A stretch of DNA of 64,000 nt, from positions 186,001-250,000 of the forward strand of contig JAEXHI010000031.1 in NCBI GenBank assembly GCA_023450085.1, given 5' to 3'. This stretch comes from Bacteroidota bacterium (lineage in GTDB: Bacteria; Bacteroidota; Bacteroidia; Sphingobacteriales; Sphingobacteriaceae). The position numbers were made by a program, and so were the translations under genes. The notes beneath the pieces were generated by a model. The model did not search any database. It was given only the letters and a program-made list of their open reading frames with translations, and had not been told where the DNA came from. Shown piece by piece: positions 25,216 to 34,144 of the stretch; within the stretch, counting starts at the first letter, position 1, and every line of letters starts with the position of its first letter.

Positions 25216-25644
25216 TTAGCGTCCACGGGCATGGACCTGTTCCTGTTCAATTTGTTGATCGCTGGAGATACCAAGCCTTTCCTGAAGGCTGACCTGGCTA
25301 AAATTTCTGACAGTCTCGTTCTGCAAAGCCATTTCAAGGGCAGCTCGATGTTCCTGAGGGTTTACAGACTGCATCTTCAGGCTGATTTCCAAAAGCGCCT
25401 TAAAATCGGGAGTTGATAGTTCGGAAACCCTCGAGACAGTTTCCCCAAAAATCTCATTGGATTTCTTCATCACCAGAAGGGCATCACTGCTGTAGAGAGC
25501 CTGCCCCCCTTTTTCAAAACTGACGTAGATATCATCCTTTTCGATATCTGCGTAGGTAATAATTCCGATCTGACCCTGTCTACCCGCAGGATCGTCCAAT
25601 TGTGGGTGCACCTGTGTATAGGTTCCCTGAATTTCATTTGTCAT
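25216..25644 (-). CDS. SH3-like paralogue 1 of the ICE accessory block
   Basis: A 142-aa protein with the shared core GRQGQIGIITYADIEKDDIY and ALYSSDALLVM, then the helical half (STPDFKALLEISLKMQSV). It ends in HARGR, like the SRGR end of the third copy. It is the first of three tandem copies after the coupling ATPase gene (26 bases downstream of it), so it is probably in the transfer operon. Function unknown. Confidence 0.65.
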   Translation of the reverse strand: MTNEIQGTYTQVHPQLDDPAGRQGQIGIITYADIEKDDIYVSFEKGGQALYSSDALLVMKKSNEIFGETVSRVSELSTPDFKALLEISLKMQSVNPQEHRAALEMALQNETVRNFSQVSLQERLGISSDQQIEQEQVHARGR

Positions 25645-25669
25645 GGGATTTAAGCTTTAGGGGTAAAGA

Positions 25670-27712
25670 TTATTTGTTGAAGGAAGATTTCTTCATTGTG
25701 CCCTTGGGCTGTGGCAATGGTGCAGAAGGATGTACCGTCCTGAACTGCTTTACCAGTTCATGCACCTCCTGGGTTATCCTATTAAAGTTTTTCCGGAGCA
25801 CTTCTTCTTTCCTGCCCTTGAAGTCATAGTACTGGGGCAGCTCGCCATAGCTCTCTTCCTCCTTTTTGATGGCCGGAACGTCGAGGTTGATACGGCAATT
25901 GACTGTTGAGGGCTTGTACTGGCCGGTGAATTTCTCTACGGCATCCGAGGCCAAAAGTCCAACCATTTCGCCCGCCTTCAATGATGCGATCTTGCCTGCG
26001 GGTATCAATGGTTCCAGTCTTTCGCTCAATGATACGGAGGTCTTGGTCCTATCTATGCTCAGGCTTTCGCTCTGCTGTTTGACCTTTCCGAACAACCGTT
26101 CGAGCCAATCAAGGGTATCCTTGTTCTGCACGGAACCGGACAGGACGTTCCCGACCACTGAAGTGATCGTTGCGGCCGTCTCCTTGCCATATTGTTGCTG
26201 GAACTGCTGAAGGGACTGGATGCCCAGTACAGATGCCACAAAGTTGCTCCTGGCCTGGCTGAGCACCTGCTCTATACGGTAGATGTATAAACTGGGGGCC
26301 TCATCAATGACCAGCCCGACTGGTAGGTTGCCCTTGGTATTCACCAGTTTGGTCACCCTATTGAGTACCACCGAGTAGCAGGCCGAGTTGATGCTCTGTG
26401 TCAAAGGATCATTGGCCAGCACCAGTATAGAAGGGGTTTTCGGGTCGCTGATCTTAAGTTCGAGATCATTACCTGAAAATACCCAATAGGTCTCCTTGGT
26501 AGCCAGACGGCTGATAAAGATCTTGAGCGTACCAACCTGTCCCTCCAGCTGCTCGAAGGCCTTGGCCTGAAAAGCACTCTTGAATGGGGAAAGCAGGGAG
26601 ACGAGTTCTGGCTCGGAAAAGAGTGTATTGAAGATATCTTCATAGGAAAGATTGAGAAAGGAAAGTACATGCGGCAGGCTGGAATAGCGTCCGTTCTCAT
26701 ACCTGCTAAAAAAGTAAATGCATGCACCTAGAAAATTAATGGCGGACTGTGTAAAGAACTGGTCACTGCCACTTGACCTGTCCCCTTTTTTCAGTGCCTC
26801 TACCAAAGCTTCGGCAGTTTCTGACGCGTCTGCCAATGTCTGCAGGTATTCCCTTTTCCAAGGGTTTATCCTTACACTTTTTTCAGGATCATTGAGGTTC
26901 AGTACATGGAACCTATAGTCCATACACCTGCCATTCTGTTTGGCCAAAAGGTAATGGTGATAGGCTACTTTCGCCAGATCGGGATACTTGATATCATAGA
27001 TACATAAGGTAAAGGATTTGGCAATGAACTGCTTGATGATCGGGATAATCACGGAGAAAGTCTTTCCCCCACCAGGTACCGAGATCAGGAGCAGCCCCCT
27101 GAATAGGTTTGCAAGCGTAATGTAACCCTTCCGCACCTTTTTCCTGTAATAGAACAACATCGGAATATTTACCGAATAAGGGGTTTCGATAGGTTTAACT
27201 GGCTGCATAAACGCCTCTCCCTCGATGTTCCACTTGTCCTTACCGAGCTTTGAACTGATTATTTTGGAAACATTATCCATGGCGACATGGATCAGGATCG
27301 TTCCGAAAATGGCTGTGAAGATATAGGCCATATCATACCATCCGGCTCCCATCCATACCTCTTGGTTTAACCTGCCCTGGAACCATATTCCCGAAAAGAA
27401 AATGACCAGTCCGGCCGCAAGTGGGTACACAATCTGCGATTTGGGATCGAGGTCTTTCTTCTTTCTGCTGAGCGTCCCCACCGATACCAAACAGATCAAT
27501 ATCAGGGTAAACAACTTGCTGTACAGTAGCTGCTGATAGAATGGGATCCTAAATAGTCTCACGGCAAAAAAAAGTATCCCGGATTTATCGGCGGATTGTT
27601 CATCCAATAGCTTTTCTGCATAAAAGAACAGGAAAATCTCGATCAGTACGGACAGATAGATGCCAAACTGCATGAACTTGTGCAAGCTCTGCTGTTCCTT
27701 TGTCTCTTCCAT
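25670..27712 (-). CDS. mobC: VirD4-like type IV coupling ATPase (MobC/TraG-family)
   Basis: A 680-aa inner-membrane ATPase. Four hydrophobic segments occupy residues ~15-150. Walker A is SVPGGGKT (~210) and Walker B is VGLVIDEAP. Later motifs (VASVLGIQSLQQFQQQYG) match the TraG/VirD4 group. It recruits the relaxase-DNA complex and pumps it into the type IV channel. It lies downstream of traN, from which it is separated by a hairpin (27742-27763), and is followed by the SH3-like paralogues. Confidence 0.9.
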   Translation of the reverse strand: MEETKEQQSLHKFMQFGIYLSVLIEIFLFFYAEKLLDEQSADKSGILFFAVRLFRIPFYQQLLYSKLFTLILICLVSVGTLSRKKKDLDPKSQIVYPLAAGLVIFFSGIWFQGRLNQEVWMGAGWYDMAYIFTAIFGTILIHVAMDNVSKIISSKLGKDKWNIEGEAFMQPVKPIETPYSVNIPMLFYYRKKVRKGYITLANLFRGLLLISVPGGGKTFSVIIPIIKQFIAKSFTLCIYDIKYPDLAKVAYHHYLLAKQNGRCMDYRFHVLNLNDPEKSVRINPWKREYLQTLADASETAEALVEALKKGDRSSGSDQFFTQSAINFLGACIYFFSRYENGRYSSLPHVLSFLNLSYEDIFNTLFSEPELVSLLSPFKSAFQAKAFEQLEGQVGTLKIFISRLATKETYWVFSGNDLELKISDPKTPSILVLANDPLTQSINSACYSVVLNRVTKLVNTKGNLPVGLVIDEAPSLYIYRIEQVLSQARSNFVASVLGIQSLQQFQQQYGKETAATITSVVGNVLSGSVQNKDTLDWLERLFGKVKQQSESLSIDRTKTSVSLSERLEPLIPAGKIASLKAGEMVGLLASDAVEKFTGQYKPSTVNCRINLDVPAIKKEEESYGELPQYYDFKGRKEEVLRKNFNRITQEVHELVKQFRTVHPSAPLPQPKGTMKKSSFNK

Positions 27713-27741
27713 AAAACGGTTATTTAAGAAATGAAGGGGTA

Positions 27742-27763
27742 AACCGCCATTTGATCGGCGGTT
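27742..27763. terminator. Hairpin between traN and the coupling ATPase gene
   Basis: Stem AACCGCC / GGCGGTT with a short loop. It is followed on the plus strand by a tandem TCGAGAG (27763-27781). It may attenuate transcription from the tra operon into the coupling gene. Confidence 0.45.
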
Positions 27764-27793
27764 CGAGAGCGTTTCGAGAGTGGTATAAAATCC

Positions 27794-28636
27794 CTAAAAG
27801 ATGTCGGCCTTTAGGATATCGCCATATTTTAGCTGCAGGGTCAACAGCCTGCCAGAAAGCTGCTTTTCGGTAAGTTCAATGTTGAGTACCTTGCTCCCTG
27901 GAAAAGTGGTCTTTTTCAGTACATAAACATTTCTGTACCTTTTCTTGAAAGAGTCGGCATTGTTCAGCTGCCATACCGGCCTAATCTCAATGGACTGTAC
28001 ATTGGTCGCCTTGGCAATCTTTTTGTCCTCTATCTTGAAACGCAGCTCGTCGATATGATAGGAAAGATTGGTGGAATTGAAGTAACTGATGTCCAAAAAG
28101 ATATAGTCACCGGCAGTGTAGACATTGTTCAACTGAACCTTTATCCCGAACTCACTGGTACTTCTTTTTGGCCTACCTCTAGACTGCCCCATGATGCGAA
28201 GGGCGTAGGACTTCATTTCATTTGAGGTAAGGCCCATGCCGGGAATATCCAAAGGTTTTGTGTGTTCAGGTAGGACATTGACCTGTGACAGATAGGGAAA
28301 TGTCGGATTATTAATGTAGTGCAGGTTGTACTGCGCAATAAAACTTTCGCCAACAATGGTGACCACACCAAGATAGACCCCAGGGTCCAAAAAAGTAGGA
28401 ACTGAATCGGGCAGTATCTTTAGCCTCAACAGGTTTTTGATAGGCATATCCCCCACCACCGCATGTGATGAGATATCGACATACTGGATGGGTTGGGGAG
28501 AAATGAAATGTAGCGGACTGGTACCCGTGATAAATATATTTGGGAGGTCAGCCCTGCTTACTCCTTCGTTCTTTTGGGCAAATAGTGGATGACAGGCACA
28601 TAGGATTGCCATTAGAAAAAAAATGATCTTTTTCAT
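27794..28636 (-). CDS. traN: Conjugative transposon protein TraN (DUF4138)
   Basis: A 280-aa exported protein with a signal peptide (MKKIIFFLMAILCACHPLFAQ; the Cys at 14-15 leaves open a lipoprotein). The body matches the TraN/DUF4138 family, considered the VirB9-like outer part of the Bacteroidota channel (IEIRPVWQLNNADSFKKRY and ISYFNSTNLSYHID segments). It follows traM by 11 bases on the same strand. Confidence 0.88.
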   Translation of the reverse strand: MKKIIFFLMAILCACHPLFAQKNEGVSRADLPNIFITGTSPLHFISPQPIQYVDISSHAVVGDMPIKNLLRLKILPDSVPTFLDPGVYLGVVTIVGESFIAQYNLHYINNPTFPYLSQVNVLPEHTKPLDIPGMGLTSNEMKSYALRIMGQSRGRPKRSTSEFGIKVQLNNVYTAGDYIFLDISYFNSTNLSYHIDELRFKIEDKKIAKATNVQSIEIRPVWQLNNADSFKKRYRNVYVLKKTTFPGSKVLNIELTEKQLSGRLLTLQLKYGDILKADIF

Positions 28637-28647
28637 TTAAATATGGG

Positions 28648-29871
28648 TTAATATTTGTTCTGCTTGTTTTTTAGTTCTTCGGGATCGATGAGATAGACCT
28701 GGGTATTGTATTTCAGCTTGGCCTTGTTGCTCCTGATCAGTTTTCCTACCGCTGTAGTAGTGGATTGGAACATCCGCTGTACCAAACTCATGACCAACTG
28801 ATTATTGTTTTCGGCCTGTTGCTGGATCGTCATCCCCTGACTGGCATCACCGCCCAGCACCTTGGAGAATTCCCTGAATGCCGAGGCTGGAACATACAGC
28901 CCTGGAAGTCCATCGTTATCATAGACATCCAGCCTGATCGGCAGGATATTATTGTTCTGGAAGATGGAACTTATCGTAAGGTTGACCCGCTGGTCGCTAA
29001 AACCCGAGATCTGGGCATAGAGATAGGTACCCTTTTTTACTAGGAACCTGCCTACGTTGATGTCATCCAAAAGCCTGATGCGCAAACGTGAGCCCGCGTA
29101 GCCAGTGATGTTCTGGTCTACGATGGCACGGATGAACCTTTCTTCACTTTCGGGTACGATGGTATTGAAATATCCGGTCGCACCCTCGCTTTTTGATACA
29201 TTCAGTTTTTTTTTGTTCTTTAGCTCAAGTTCCGCCCGCTCGATCGCCCTGTTCCTTTCCTGCTGGGCCTTATAGTCGGGGTCATTTGCTTTACCCATGC
29301 TATCTATCAGGCTCATCTGCTCCCTGAACATCTTCATCGGGTCAACCTGAGCAGCACCGGCGACGTGTGCCTGTGGGTTGGAGTTCACTTGCTGTTGCTG
29401 TTTCAACTTGGAAAGAGCCGCTGCAAGGTCACGGTCGGCATCATAGTCCCTTGAACTGCTACGCTTTGGACCCGCACCTGGGAAAACGGGCTTCGGTTTG
29501 GGAGCTGTTCCTCCTGCAGTACCGAATTTCCTCTGCATCTCCCTGTCTATAGAATCCAGCATACGCTTTTCTGTCTGGTTGTAGAGATCAGGCACCTGTT
29601 GTCTGATGGCCTGCTCTTCTTCTATACCGCCCACAGCGGTATAGCCATCGGCATCCTTATACTGTTTTCGATAGGCATCGAGCTTGTCCTCGATACCCTT
29701 CTTCTTCACGCCATCGGATACATCGACCAGATGGTCCTGAAGTTCATTCGGGTTTTGGGCTATCGGCTCCTCCCTGCCAAAACTGCTTTTCCATGCGTAA
29801 AAGAAGAGGCACAGAAAGGGCAGTAGTATCAATGGAAGCACGTAGCGGGGTTGCTTAAAATTGATTTTCAT
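28648..29871 (-). CDS. traM: Conjugative transposon protein TraM (VirB10-like)
   Basis: A 407-aa protein with one N-terminal membrane segment (~12-27), a long Gln/Pro/charged linker (~30-230) and a C-terminal domain (RFIRAIVDQNITGYAGSRLRIRLLDD, KGTYLYAQISGFSDQRVNL) that matches TraM of CTnDOT-type elements. This layout is that of VirB10, which spans the periplasm and links the inner and outer membrane parts of the channel. It sits between TraL-like and TraN genes. Confidence 0.9.
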   Translation of the reverse strand: MKINFKQPRYVLPLILLPFLCLFFYAWKSSFGREEPIAQNPNELQDHLVDVSDGVKKKGIEDKLDAYRKQYKDADGYTAVGGIEEEQAIRQQVPDLYNQTEKRMLDSIDREMQRKFGTAGGTAPKPKPVFPGAGPKRSSSRDYDADRDLAAALSKLKQQQQVNSNPQAHVAGAAQVDPMKMFREQMSLIDSMGKANDPDYKAQQERNRAIERAELELKNKKKLNVSKSEGATGYFNTIVPESEERFIRAIVDQNITGYAGSRLRIRLLDDINVGRFLVKKGTYLYAQISGFSDQRVNLTISSIFQNNNILPIRLDVYDNDGLPGLYVPASAFREFSKVLGGDASQGMTIQQQAENNNQLVMSLVQRMFQSTTTAVGKLIRSNKAKLKYNTQVYLIDPEELKNKQNKY

Positions 29872-29882
29872 GATTATTAGGT

Positions 29883-30320
29883 TTATTTGACATCGAGCTG
29901 TCGGTTGATTTTTTCCAGTTGCCTAAATGCATCCGTGACCAGAAGACTATCGCTAGAAGTCAGGGTATCTTTCTTCAGGATGGAGTTGATCTGGTTTTGC
30001 AGCTCCAAAACCTGTTTCAATGCCTGCCCCGCCCCCATTATCTCGCCCAGGCCCTTTGTGATTGGCATAGAGCTTCCCGAAAGGGATGGGAGTTGTTCTT
30101 TCTTGGACACCCTCATCACCGTGAATGCCAATATACCGGAGACCAGTATGGCACAGACCATGACCGAGAATATCAGTTTGGGATACCTTTCACATATATG
30201 TCTGATGTAGTCTCCCAGCGAGGAAAAATAGGCAGCGAACTCCTTTGAAATTTCATTCAAAAGAGCCTTTCCGGTTTTAGAACGAGTTTTTCTGTACATT
30301 TTCGAGATCTTTGTTTTCAA
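29883..30320 (-). CDS. TraL-like small membrane protein
   Basis: A 145-aa protein with a basic N-terminus, one membrane segment (LIFSVMVCAILVSGILAFTVM, ~48-69) and a helical periplasmic part. Position between TraK and TraM fits TraL of the CTnDOT order, though it is longer than typical DUF3989 proteins. The frame overlaps the end of traK by 44 bases; an internal ATG at 30299 would shorten the overlap. Function is inferred from position. Confidence 0.7.
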   Translation of the reverse strand: MKTKISKMYRKTRSKTGKALLNEISKEFAAYFSSLGDYIRHICERYPKLIFSVMVCAILVSGILAFTVMRVSKKEQLPSLSGSSMPITKGLGEIMGAGQALKQVLELQNQINSILKKDTLTSSDSLLVTDAFRQLEKINRQLDVK

Positions 30321-30897
30321 GTGTCTTCCATCGGGTAATTAGTACCGCATGTGGATTATTGTCCGAACGTATATCCAGATCCTTGAGCTGCCCCTCGGTA
30401 ACCAGTGAACGGATGATCGTCGAGCTCCTGCGGTCTATCTTCTGCCTACCATAGTAGCGGAAATATTTCTGGGCCTCATCGATGACAATCGAATCGGTCT
30501 GGATGGTCAGTACCGCGCTAGAGGAAAGGATGGAATTGAAAAAACCCTTCTCCTTTAGGTTGTTGTACTGCAATGCCCCACTCTCATCCACGAGGTACAT
30601 GGCCCTTTTCATCTGGTATTCGATGTACTTGTCATCCGGTGTCAGCGAAAAGAAAAGACCGTGGAAAAGATTGATATGTGAACGATATTCGGCAGCGCGG
30701 TTAAGCTGTACATTAGTGTGCCTTGCAAGTAAGGGTACACTATTGGCGTCCAGTACATAGACCGTTCTTCGGGCATCACTGACCTGCCTATAGGCAAAAA
30801 AGGAAACGATAAGTACGACCACAGCCGTGAGGATAAAACTTCCTGCCGAAAGGAAAGTGGCCAGGCGGACCTTGGTCTCAATATTTTTTATGATCAT
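30277..30897 (-). CDS. traK: Conjugative transposon protein TraK (VirB8-like)
   Basis: A 206-aa protein with one N-terminal membrane segment (residues ~10-35) and a periplasmic domain (VYVLDANSVPLLARHTNVQLN, RAAEYRSHINLFHGLFFSL) characteristic of TraK. The family is considered the VirB8-like scaffold of the Bacteroidota channel. It starts 2 bases after the traJ stop and overlaps the next gene. Confidence 0.9.
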   Translation of the reverse strand: MIIKNIETKVRLATFLSAGSFILTAVVVLIVSFFAYRQVSDARRTVYVLDANSVPLLARHTNVQLNRAAEYRSHINLFHGLFFSLTPDDKYIEYQMKRAMYLVDESGALQYNNLKEKGFFNSILSSSAVLTIQTDSIVIDEAQKYFRYYGRQKIDRRSSTIIRSLVTEGQLKDLDIRSDNNPHAVLITRWKTLENKDLENVQKNSF

Positions 30898-30899
30898 TA

Positions 30900-32027
30900 T
30901 TACATCATTTTGGTGAGTATTCTTGAAAGATTTGATGCACCACGTCCCATGGTCGAAGTGGCAGAGCTGATGCCCGATGTGGATACGATCCAGGTACTGA
31001 TACTGGGAACGGTAAGCATCGTCAGGCCTCCGATCAGAAAGGTAACGATCACCATCCCGAATGAAAGCACACCGTTACTGGCGAACCAGCCCAGCTTTTC
31101 AAGGCTCTCTCCTGAGGTATCCACCAATTCCTTATATCTGCTGATCTCTGCTTCCATGGCATAGTGCTGGAAAAGCGAGGCTACATAAAGGACCAGGAAG
31201 CCGATGCCCGTATATAGGTTTACAGATATGAACCTTGCTACCCATGTACTAAAGCTGTCCCTAAATGCGGGAAGGATACTGATGGCTACCGAAAATGGTC
31301 CGAGAATGATCAGTATGACCGAAAAAATGATCTGGATGATAAAGATGATGTACACGCAGACCCTAAGGATCCATAGCGCCAGCGTTTCCAAAAGGGAAGT
31401 GACCAAGAGCTGGAAACCGACCTGCATGCGGTTACGGAGTTCGACTATCGGGTTCCAGACTTCGGCAAACCCTTCCTTTACGGTGGATTTCACACTTTCC
31501 CAAGCATTTTCATACCAAGTATCGGCCTCCTGTTTGGCCGTTTCGGTCTGGGCCTGTACAGTCAGCAACTGATCGGCAATCTGGACCATTAGCTGTGCCC
31601 TTTCCATTCTCAGGTTGTTGACCTGTACCTGGCTGTCACTGAACATAAGTTCGGTTTTGTTGGCCACCAGGTCTGTCGGATAGGCGACCACCCTTGTAAA
31701 GGTAGACCACCAAAGGATTACCATTACCAGTCCGAAAGGTCTGAGCAATGGCATCACCTCCATTTTTTTGTCGCCCGACATCATCTCATAGGATTTGACG
31801 GCAAAAAAAATGAGCATAAAGATGGCCGCCAAAGCCTGCGCATCGGCTATAAAGGCGTCGTAATGGGTCCATATGGTGTTTTTCATGCTCTTCAGGAAAT
31901 GCATGGTACCTTCCTCGTACACGCCGTTGCCCTGCAGAAAATTGAAGGTCTTTTTGAAGCTGTCGGGCACGTCGCCAGATTGTATCAAAAAACCGGCAGT
32001 GCCGGTCACTAGATCAGATAAGTTCAT
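30900..32027 (-). CDS. traJ: Conjugative transposon protein TraJ (VirB6-like)
   Basis: A 375-aa polytopic membrane protein. Several hydrophobic stretches are clear (ALAAIFMLIFFAVKSY, LVMVILWWSTF, FIIQIIFSVILIILGPFSVAISIL, GIGFLVLYVASLF, FGMVIVTFLIGGLTML). Length and layout match TraJ, the VirB6-like inner-membrane channel component. It follows the DUF5045 gene by 6 bases. Confidence 0.9.
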   Translation of the reverse strand: MNLSDLVTGTAGFLIQSGDVPDSFKKTFNFLQGNGVYEEGTMHFLKSMKNTIWTHYDAFIADAQALAAIFMLIFFAVKSYEMMSGDKKMEVMPLLRPFGLVMVILWWSTFTRVVAYPTDLVANKTELMFSDSQVQVNNLRMERAQLMVQIADQLLTVQAQTETAKQEADTWYENAWESVKSTVKEGFAEVWNPIVELRNRMQVGFQLLVTSLLETLALWILRVCVYIIFIIQIIFSVILIILGPFSVAISILPAFRDSFSTWVARFISVNLYTGIGFLVLYVASLFQHYAMEAEISRYKELVDTSGESLEKLGWFASNGVLSFGMVIVTFLIGGLTMLTVPSISTWIVSTSGISSATSTMGRGASNLSRILTKMM

Positions 32028-32033
32028 CGTTTT

Positions 32034-32813
32034 TTAAAGTTTTGATTTGGCCAATATGTCATCGGCTATCTGCCTGTCTGTTCGATAGCCCTGGTTTTGG
32101 ACAATGGGCTGTTCCCTTGTCTTCACCCTGCTTGCCGCTCCGCTCAATGAGAGGAACTTTCGGCTATATTGTTTCTTTGCCTCCCAGGAGACAAGAAGTT
32201 TTCTGTACTCCAGAAAAAGCCGGTGATAAGCTAGGATCCTTGCCCCCCTGTCCAAGGTCGAGCCCATGGCGGCATCAAGTCTTTCACGGATGCCCGACGC
32301 CTCTGTACGGTACCAGTCGTATACACCAGTGCGTACCAAATAGTCCCTCTCCTTCTGTGGCACGCCATCCAGCAGGGCATTGTCGTTCTGGCTCAACAAA
32401 GTGGAAAATTCATGCCTATAGTATAGTTGCCAAAGCGGATCGATCTCGGAGAATGCAGCAGAATAGTTAGCTCCGTCGGTTAGGGCGGTGTTCCTAAGGG
32501 TATCCGAATGGAGCTTATGGGCATTGGCCGAATTCTGCATGGCCGCGGCAAAGGCTAGGCGCTGGGTCTGGGGACCGACCGGACCAAGGGGACGCAGGTC
32601 TCTTTTGGGATAGTCTGGATGCCACGCCCAGGTCAGCCAATACTCTGGATTAAGTCCCAAAAAACCACTGGTGGGCGTAAACCTGCTACTGCTCCACTGC
32701 TTGAAGACCATCCTCTCCTGTTGGTAGGTGATGTGTTTGTCCCTGATGGAACGCTGTGCCCATCCCTGAAGGAAGAGACAGCACAGCAATAGGGTAAAAA
32801 GAAAATTTCTCAT
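32034..32813 (-). CDS. Secreted conjugation-associated protein (DUF5045-like)
   Basis: A 259-aa protein with a signal peptide (MRNFLFTLLLCCLFLQGWAQ). The body begins RSIRDKHITYQQERMVFKQW and contains the Trp/Pro-rich segment GLNPEYWLTWAWHPDYPKRD, a pattern I associate with the DUF5045 family found in Bacteroidota transfer operons. It should be periplasmic. It lies between the TraI-like paralogues and traJ. Its role in transfer is unknown. Confidence 0.72.
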   Translation of the reverse strand: MRNFLFTLLLCCLFLQGWAQRSIRDKHITYQQERMVFKQWSSSRFTPTSGFLGLNPEYWLTWAWHPDYPKRDLRPLGPVGPQTQRLAFAAAMQNSANAHKLHSDTLRNTALTDGANYSAAFSEIDPLWQLYYRHEFSTLLSQNDNALLDGVPQKERDYLVRTGVYDWYRTEASGIRERLDAAMGSTLDRGARILAYHRLFLEYRKLLVSWEAKKQYSRKFLSLSGAASRVKTREQPIVQNQGYRTDRQIADDILAKSKL

Positions 32814-32816
32814 TGT

Positions 32817-33488
32817 CTAGTTTTTTAGATATTTGACATTATTAATTATCTCGGTAGAAAGGCGGATATCCTGATTGACAAAATCCCTATAGGGGTTTGC
32901 CATCTTCAGCACGCCGTTCATCTTTGCCCAGTACATGGATTTGCCCATACTGAAGCATAGCGCCCTGATGACCTTCAGTTCCAGGATGATCTTACGCAAC
33001 AGGGCATCGCGTTTCTCAAAATCCATCAGCACGTTGTCGCCTTCCTTTAGCACGAAGGCCGACACTTCACCGACAAGATTGATGCCCCGCGACTTCATCT
33101 GCCTTGCGACATCTTCGGCAAAAAGGAGCAGATAGGGATCCGCTCCTGCAATGGTGATCATGGCGTTGCTTTCTCGAATAATCTCATTGCTTATTTCAGC
33201 AATCTGAAACACTGTAATACCACTCTTTAGTGCCTGGTTAACCTGTATGAACGAATTGCGGATGAGCGTATGCACGATGACCACAGAACTGATATTGATG
33301 TTGATATCATCCAGCCTGTTCCTTATGGTGTTCAGATAACCGTTGTGCGTATTCTCTGCCGCCAGACGGACGGCACCATTCTCGTTGACGATGTTAAAAT
33401 GGTTCCTGTCAAAGACGACCCTTTGTCCGAAAGACTTTGCCATGGACAAAAGGATGGCAAAAAGTGTGATCGTTATAAATTGCTTCAT
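32817..33488 (-). CDS. TraI/TrbJ-like exported protein, paralogue 3
   Basis: A 223-aa protein with signal peptide (ends SFGQ), almost all helical after it. Shared with its two upstream neighbours are the motifs IAEISNEIIRESNAMI, a segment PYLLLFAEDVARQMKSRGI and an ending NPYRDFVNQDIRLSTEIINNVKYLKN. The family resembles TraI (DUF4141)/TrbJ, the VirB5-like component. Its start overlaps the previous stop by 4 bases, so translation is coupled. Confidence 0.75.
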   Translation of the reverse strand: MKQFITITLFAILLSMAKSFGQRVVFDRNHFNIVNENGAVRLAAENTHNGYLNTIRNRLDDININISSVVIVHTLIRNSFIQVNQALKSGITVFQIAEISNEIIRESNAMITIAGADPYLLLFAEDVARQMKSRGINLVGEVSAFVLKEGDNVLMDFEKRDALLRKIILELKVIRALCFSMGKSMYWAKMNGVLKMANPYRDFVNQDIRLSTEIINNVKYLKN

Positions 33489-34144
33489 GGCATATTGGTT
33501 TTGAGGACCTTCGCATTCCTGATAATATCATCTATCAGCTGCCTGTCGCGGTTGACAAAACTCTTAAATGGGTCGTCCAATCGTCTATAGGCCGCCTGTT
33601 GCATACAGATGGCAAGCCCCCTACTCGCCCCTTCGATCAGCCTCAGCTGGGTAAGGGCGTGGGCAAACAGTATCTTCCTGTCACTTGCCTTCATCTGGTT
33701 GATTTCTCCAATACTCAGGGCAAGCCCGGCAATGTAATTAGCCAGCATCCTCGCCCTATCTACCAGATCGATCTCGGTCTGTAGCGCAATCGTCATCAGT
33801 AGTGGATTGTCTGCGGCAAGGTTATAGATGATGCCCTGCTGCCTTATGATCTCCGTCACCAATGGAGTGGCCTCCAGACCTATCTGCGCCACATCGATGG
33901 CAAGGCCAATGGTATGGAAACGTTTTTGGAGTTCCCTATATTTGGTCTTCAGCTTACCCATCTGGCCCCTGTTCACCTCTTCATTCGCCGAGGTAACGGC
34001 CTGTTTGTTCTTTGCCTCGTCCTGCCTACTGTGTTCGCTTTTGCTCTCGGAGACCAATTGGTGCAAAAGCAGTACGTTAAGCTGGGCAAATACATTGAAT
34101 CCAAGAACAAGGAACACAAAGGTGGTCAGTAGTTTCTTTTTCAT
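33485..34144 (-). CDS. TraI/TrbJ-like exported protein, paralogue 2
   Basis: A 219-aa exported helical protein (signal peptide ends NVFAQ). It is the most diverged of the three: an extra charged helix (SESKSEHSRQDEAKNKQAV) follows the signal peptide, while the end (FKSFVNRDRQLIDDIIRNAKVLKTN) matches the siblings. It probably forms part of the periplasmic stalk or pilus assembly (VirB5-like, inference). Four-base overlaps join it to both neighbours. Confidence 0.72.
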   Translation of the reverse strand: MKKKLLTTFVFLVLGFNVFAQLNVLLLHQLVSESKSEHSRQDEAKNKQAVTSANEEVNRGQMGKLKTKYRELQKRFHTIGLAIDVAQIGLEATPLVTEIIRQQGIIYNLAADNPLLMTIALQTEIDLVDRARMLANYIAGLALSIGEINQMKASDRKILFAHALTQLRLIEGASRGLAICMQQAAYRRLDDPFKSFVNRDRQLIDDIIRNAKVLKTNMP

